Below are positions 62,098-64,000 of a DNA stretch of 64,000 bases, in pieces. The notes under the pieces are model-generated. The model searched no databases. It worked only from the letters and a program-made list of their open reading frames with translations, and was not told the origin of the DNA. The stretch comes from Dysgonamonadaceae bacterium (GTDB lineage: Bacteria > Bacteroidota > Bacteroidia > Bacteroidales > Azobacteroidaceae), in contig JAISUK010000067.1 in assembly GCA_031272075.1 (NCBI GenBank), positions 1 to 64,000 on the forward strand, written 5' to 3'. The first letter of the stretch is position 1. Every line of letters starts with the position of its first letter. Made by a program: the position numbers and the translations under genes.

Positions 62098-62913
62098 TTA
62101 AATAAAAATGAACGCGCCGTTCTCGTCTTTGAAATAATATTTTCCGCTTTCAGGCTCATATATAAGGTCATAGACCTTTTCAGGCGTCGCTTTGAGGTAG
62201 AAGAGATAGTTGTTATCCGCCTGTCGGTCTAAAGCGTAGTCGGTATGTTTCGTTACCCAGGTGAAAGGATCTGTCATAAAAGCTTTGTATTCGCTGATAT
62301 GGTAAAGCGCTTTCGGGGTAGAAAAGAAGTCCACCGAAGGGTTATGAAGCGACTTTGTGCCGGAAGAGACGAGGAAAAGGTAATGTTTCGTGCGAGAGTA
62401 GACGCCGAGTTCGCCCATCCAATAAATCCACCAGTCGGGCTGTTCGAGGCGGCTGGAGAAGGTTATTTTCGCCGTTGTGAGGTTTGGGAACGACACGCCG
62501 AGATCGTCCGACGCGAGTAGTCGCAATCCAATCGTAAGTGACTGTTCGGTAAGCAGTTCGTCTTTGTTGAAGAGTGTGACCGGCAGCATGAAGACACCCG
62601 AATCGGCGGGCAGTGCGTAGGAAGTCGACAGTGGTGCATAGTGCAGGCCGCTCTGCGCTGAGGTGGCGGTATCTACCACCTCAAGTCGCAGTGATCGATC
62701 GTGCGATACCCGCTCGCCGGAAAGCTTTACGGGCAATAGTAACGTTACTTCCGTTACATTGAGCGAAGTGTCGGCAAACGAAAAGATGAGACTGTTGTTG
62801 TCATTGACGTCGAAGTAAACATTGTCCTGCGGCGCGTGGTACGTGTCGATGACGTCTTCGCTGCACCCCGCTGCTAGGCAGGCAATAATGGAAAAGAATA
62901 TATATTTTCTCAT
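62098..62913 (-). CDS. DUF4843 domain-containing lipoprotein
   Basis: MRKYIFFSIIACLAAGCSEDVIDTYHAPQDNVYFD; position between SusD-like and PKD-like genes. Confidence 0.85.
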   Translation of the reverse strand: MRKYIFFSIIACLAAGCSEDVIDTYHAPQDNVYFDVNDNNSLIFSFADTSLNVTEVTLLLPVKLSGERVSHDRSLRLEVVDTATSAQSGLHYAPLSTSYALPADSGVFMLPVTLFNKDELLTEQSLTIGLRLLASDDLGVSFPNLTTAKITFSSRLEQPDWWIYWMGELGVYSRTKHYLFLVSSGTKSLHNPSVDFFSTPKALYHISEYKAFMTDPFTWVTKHTDYALDRQADNNYLFYLKATPEKVYDLIYEPESGKYYFKDENGAFIFI

Positions 62914-62924
62914 GATAATTGTTT

Positions 62925-64000
62925 TTAGCGATTTCCAAATTCTATTTCTGCATCGGGCAGCGGCACGGGGGCAATGACCGAAGGCAGGTAAGGCGCTCCG
63001 TTCTCGGCGACGATATTCCTTCCAAGGCGTTTGTAGGCATAGAACGACTGCCCTTCGGCGTAGGTCTCCTTGCGGTATTCGCGTAGCAGTTCGTCGACAA
63101 AGTTGCAGTCTTTGTCGAGCGCTACGCGAATGCCGCGATGTGTGCGCACTTCGTTGAGCAGCGTTGCCGCGGCAGCAGGGTCGGAATTATAAACCGCTTC
63201 AGCTGCAATGTAATACATTTCGCTCAGGCGAATGGCGGGGATGATCAGGTAGTGACGATTACCGACCTCTTCGCTGTTGCGTAAGTACTTGATTATCTGA
63301 CGGTCGTTTGAGGTCTGAAAGAACCAGCCCTTGAAGCGAATGTCGTCTGCACCCGCCAAAGCCGTTTCGTATATCGAAGCAGCGTGGTCGCCATGGATAA
63401 AATAGCCGGTTACGGTGTTCTCATAGCGTGCTTCCATGTCGGTAATGCGGTTCTCGGCATACCATCCGAAGATGATCTCGGTATACATCAGCCGGTCTCG
63501 TGTCTGCTCGGCGGCGAGAAAGTCGTCCACGTTCACCCATGGAAATTTCTGTGCCTCAATGACTTCGCGTGCCATGGCGTAGGCTTCCGACGTATTCCCG
63601 GTGTAGAGGTATGCGCGTGCGAGGGTGGCGCAGACGGCGTAGTAGTTCAGCCGATGCCGACGGTTCTGCAAGAAGAGGTTCGTGTTGCTCATTTCCGTCG
63701 AAACGGTCTCAGCATCGGTATTGTATCCGACAACGTAGTCGTCCGAAAGGATGGGATCGGCAGTGGCAAGCAGCGCACGTGCAGCTTTCAGGTCGTCGGT
63801 AACACGACCGACAACTTCTTGTACGGTTGAGAGTGCGGTAACCTTGTTGCTGTATGTCGTTACGTAGGGGATGGCTTCCGTAGAAGCGCCTGTAGCATAA
63901 GGAAGTGCGAAGTAACGCAACAGGTCGAAGTGGATGTATGCACGAAGTGCAAGCGCTTCACCCTTAACGAGTTCGTACATCCCTGCGTGAAAGACGTCTT
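62925..64000 (-). CDS. RagB/SusD family nutrient uptake outer-membrane protein, 5' part beyond window
   Basis: VKGEALALRAYIHFDLLRYFALPYATGAS...; C-terminal RHYLIIPAIRLSEMYYIAAEAVYNSD; frame still open at the window end. Confidence 0.92.
   Translation of the reverse strand, partial: DVFHAGMYELVKGEALALRAYIHFDLLRYFALPYATGASTEAIPYVTTYSNKVTALSTVQEVVGRVTDDLKAARALLATADPILSDDYVVGYNTDAETVSTEMSNTNLFLQNRRHRLNYYAVCATLARAYLYTGNTSEAYAMAREVIEAQKFPWVNVDDFLAAEQTRDRLMYTEIIFGWYAENRITDMEARYENTVTGYFIHGDHAASIYETALAGADDIRFKGWFFQTSNDRQIIKYLRNSEEVGNRHYLIIPAIRLSEMYYIAAEAVYNSDPAAAATLLNEVRTHRGIRVALDKDCNFVDELLREYRKETYAEGQSFYAYKRLGRNIVAENGAPYLPSVIAPVPLPDAEIEFGNR

Overview
64-kb chromosomal segment of a Bacteroidales-type genome (Bacteroidota), judged from SusD/DUF4843/PKD-like genes, N-succinylornithine carbamoyltransferase (argF'), DUF4301, DUF1573 and TAnnTTTG-type promoters. 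Contents are one tRNA(CAU) and about 51 protein genes, mostly housekeeping: AddAB-like helicase-nuclease, a RelA/SpoT homolog, proA-argF', lon, pnp, greA, pta/hbd-like/ackA, agmatine deiminase plus an ATP-grasp-like protein, metG, ribH, recF-DUF721, succinate dehydrogenase/fumarate reductase, and rhaB-rhaD. The right edge holds part of a SusD-type uptake locus. No rRNA, CRISPR array, transposase or defence island was found. Most notable: (1) an ungapped ~93-bp inverted-orientation dispersed repeat (about 79/93 identical by hand alignment) at 18441-18533 and 55869-55961. It contains a palindrome and ends in the 15-mer TTATTGACGTATGAA, which occurs four times here and forms the start-codon context of three unrelated genes. 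(2) Several enzymes whose diagnostic catalytic residues are replaced: RSH HD->YN, histidine kinase H->A, Gfo/Idh EKP->ECP, thioredoxin-like CxxC lost, HBD-like Asn lost. (3) An uncharacterised ATP-grasp-like protein in an apparent operon with agmatine deiminase. (4) A heptanucleotide tandem repeat just upstream of addB. No searches were run; all family calls come from reading the translations.
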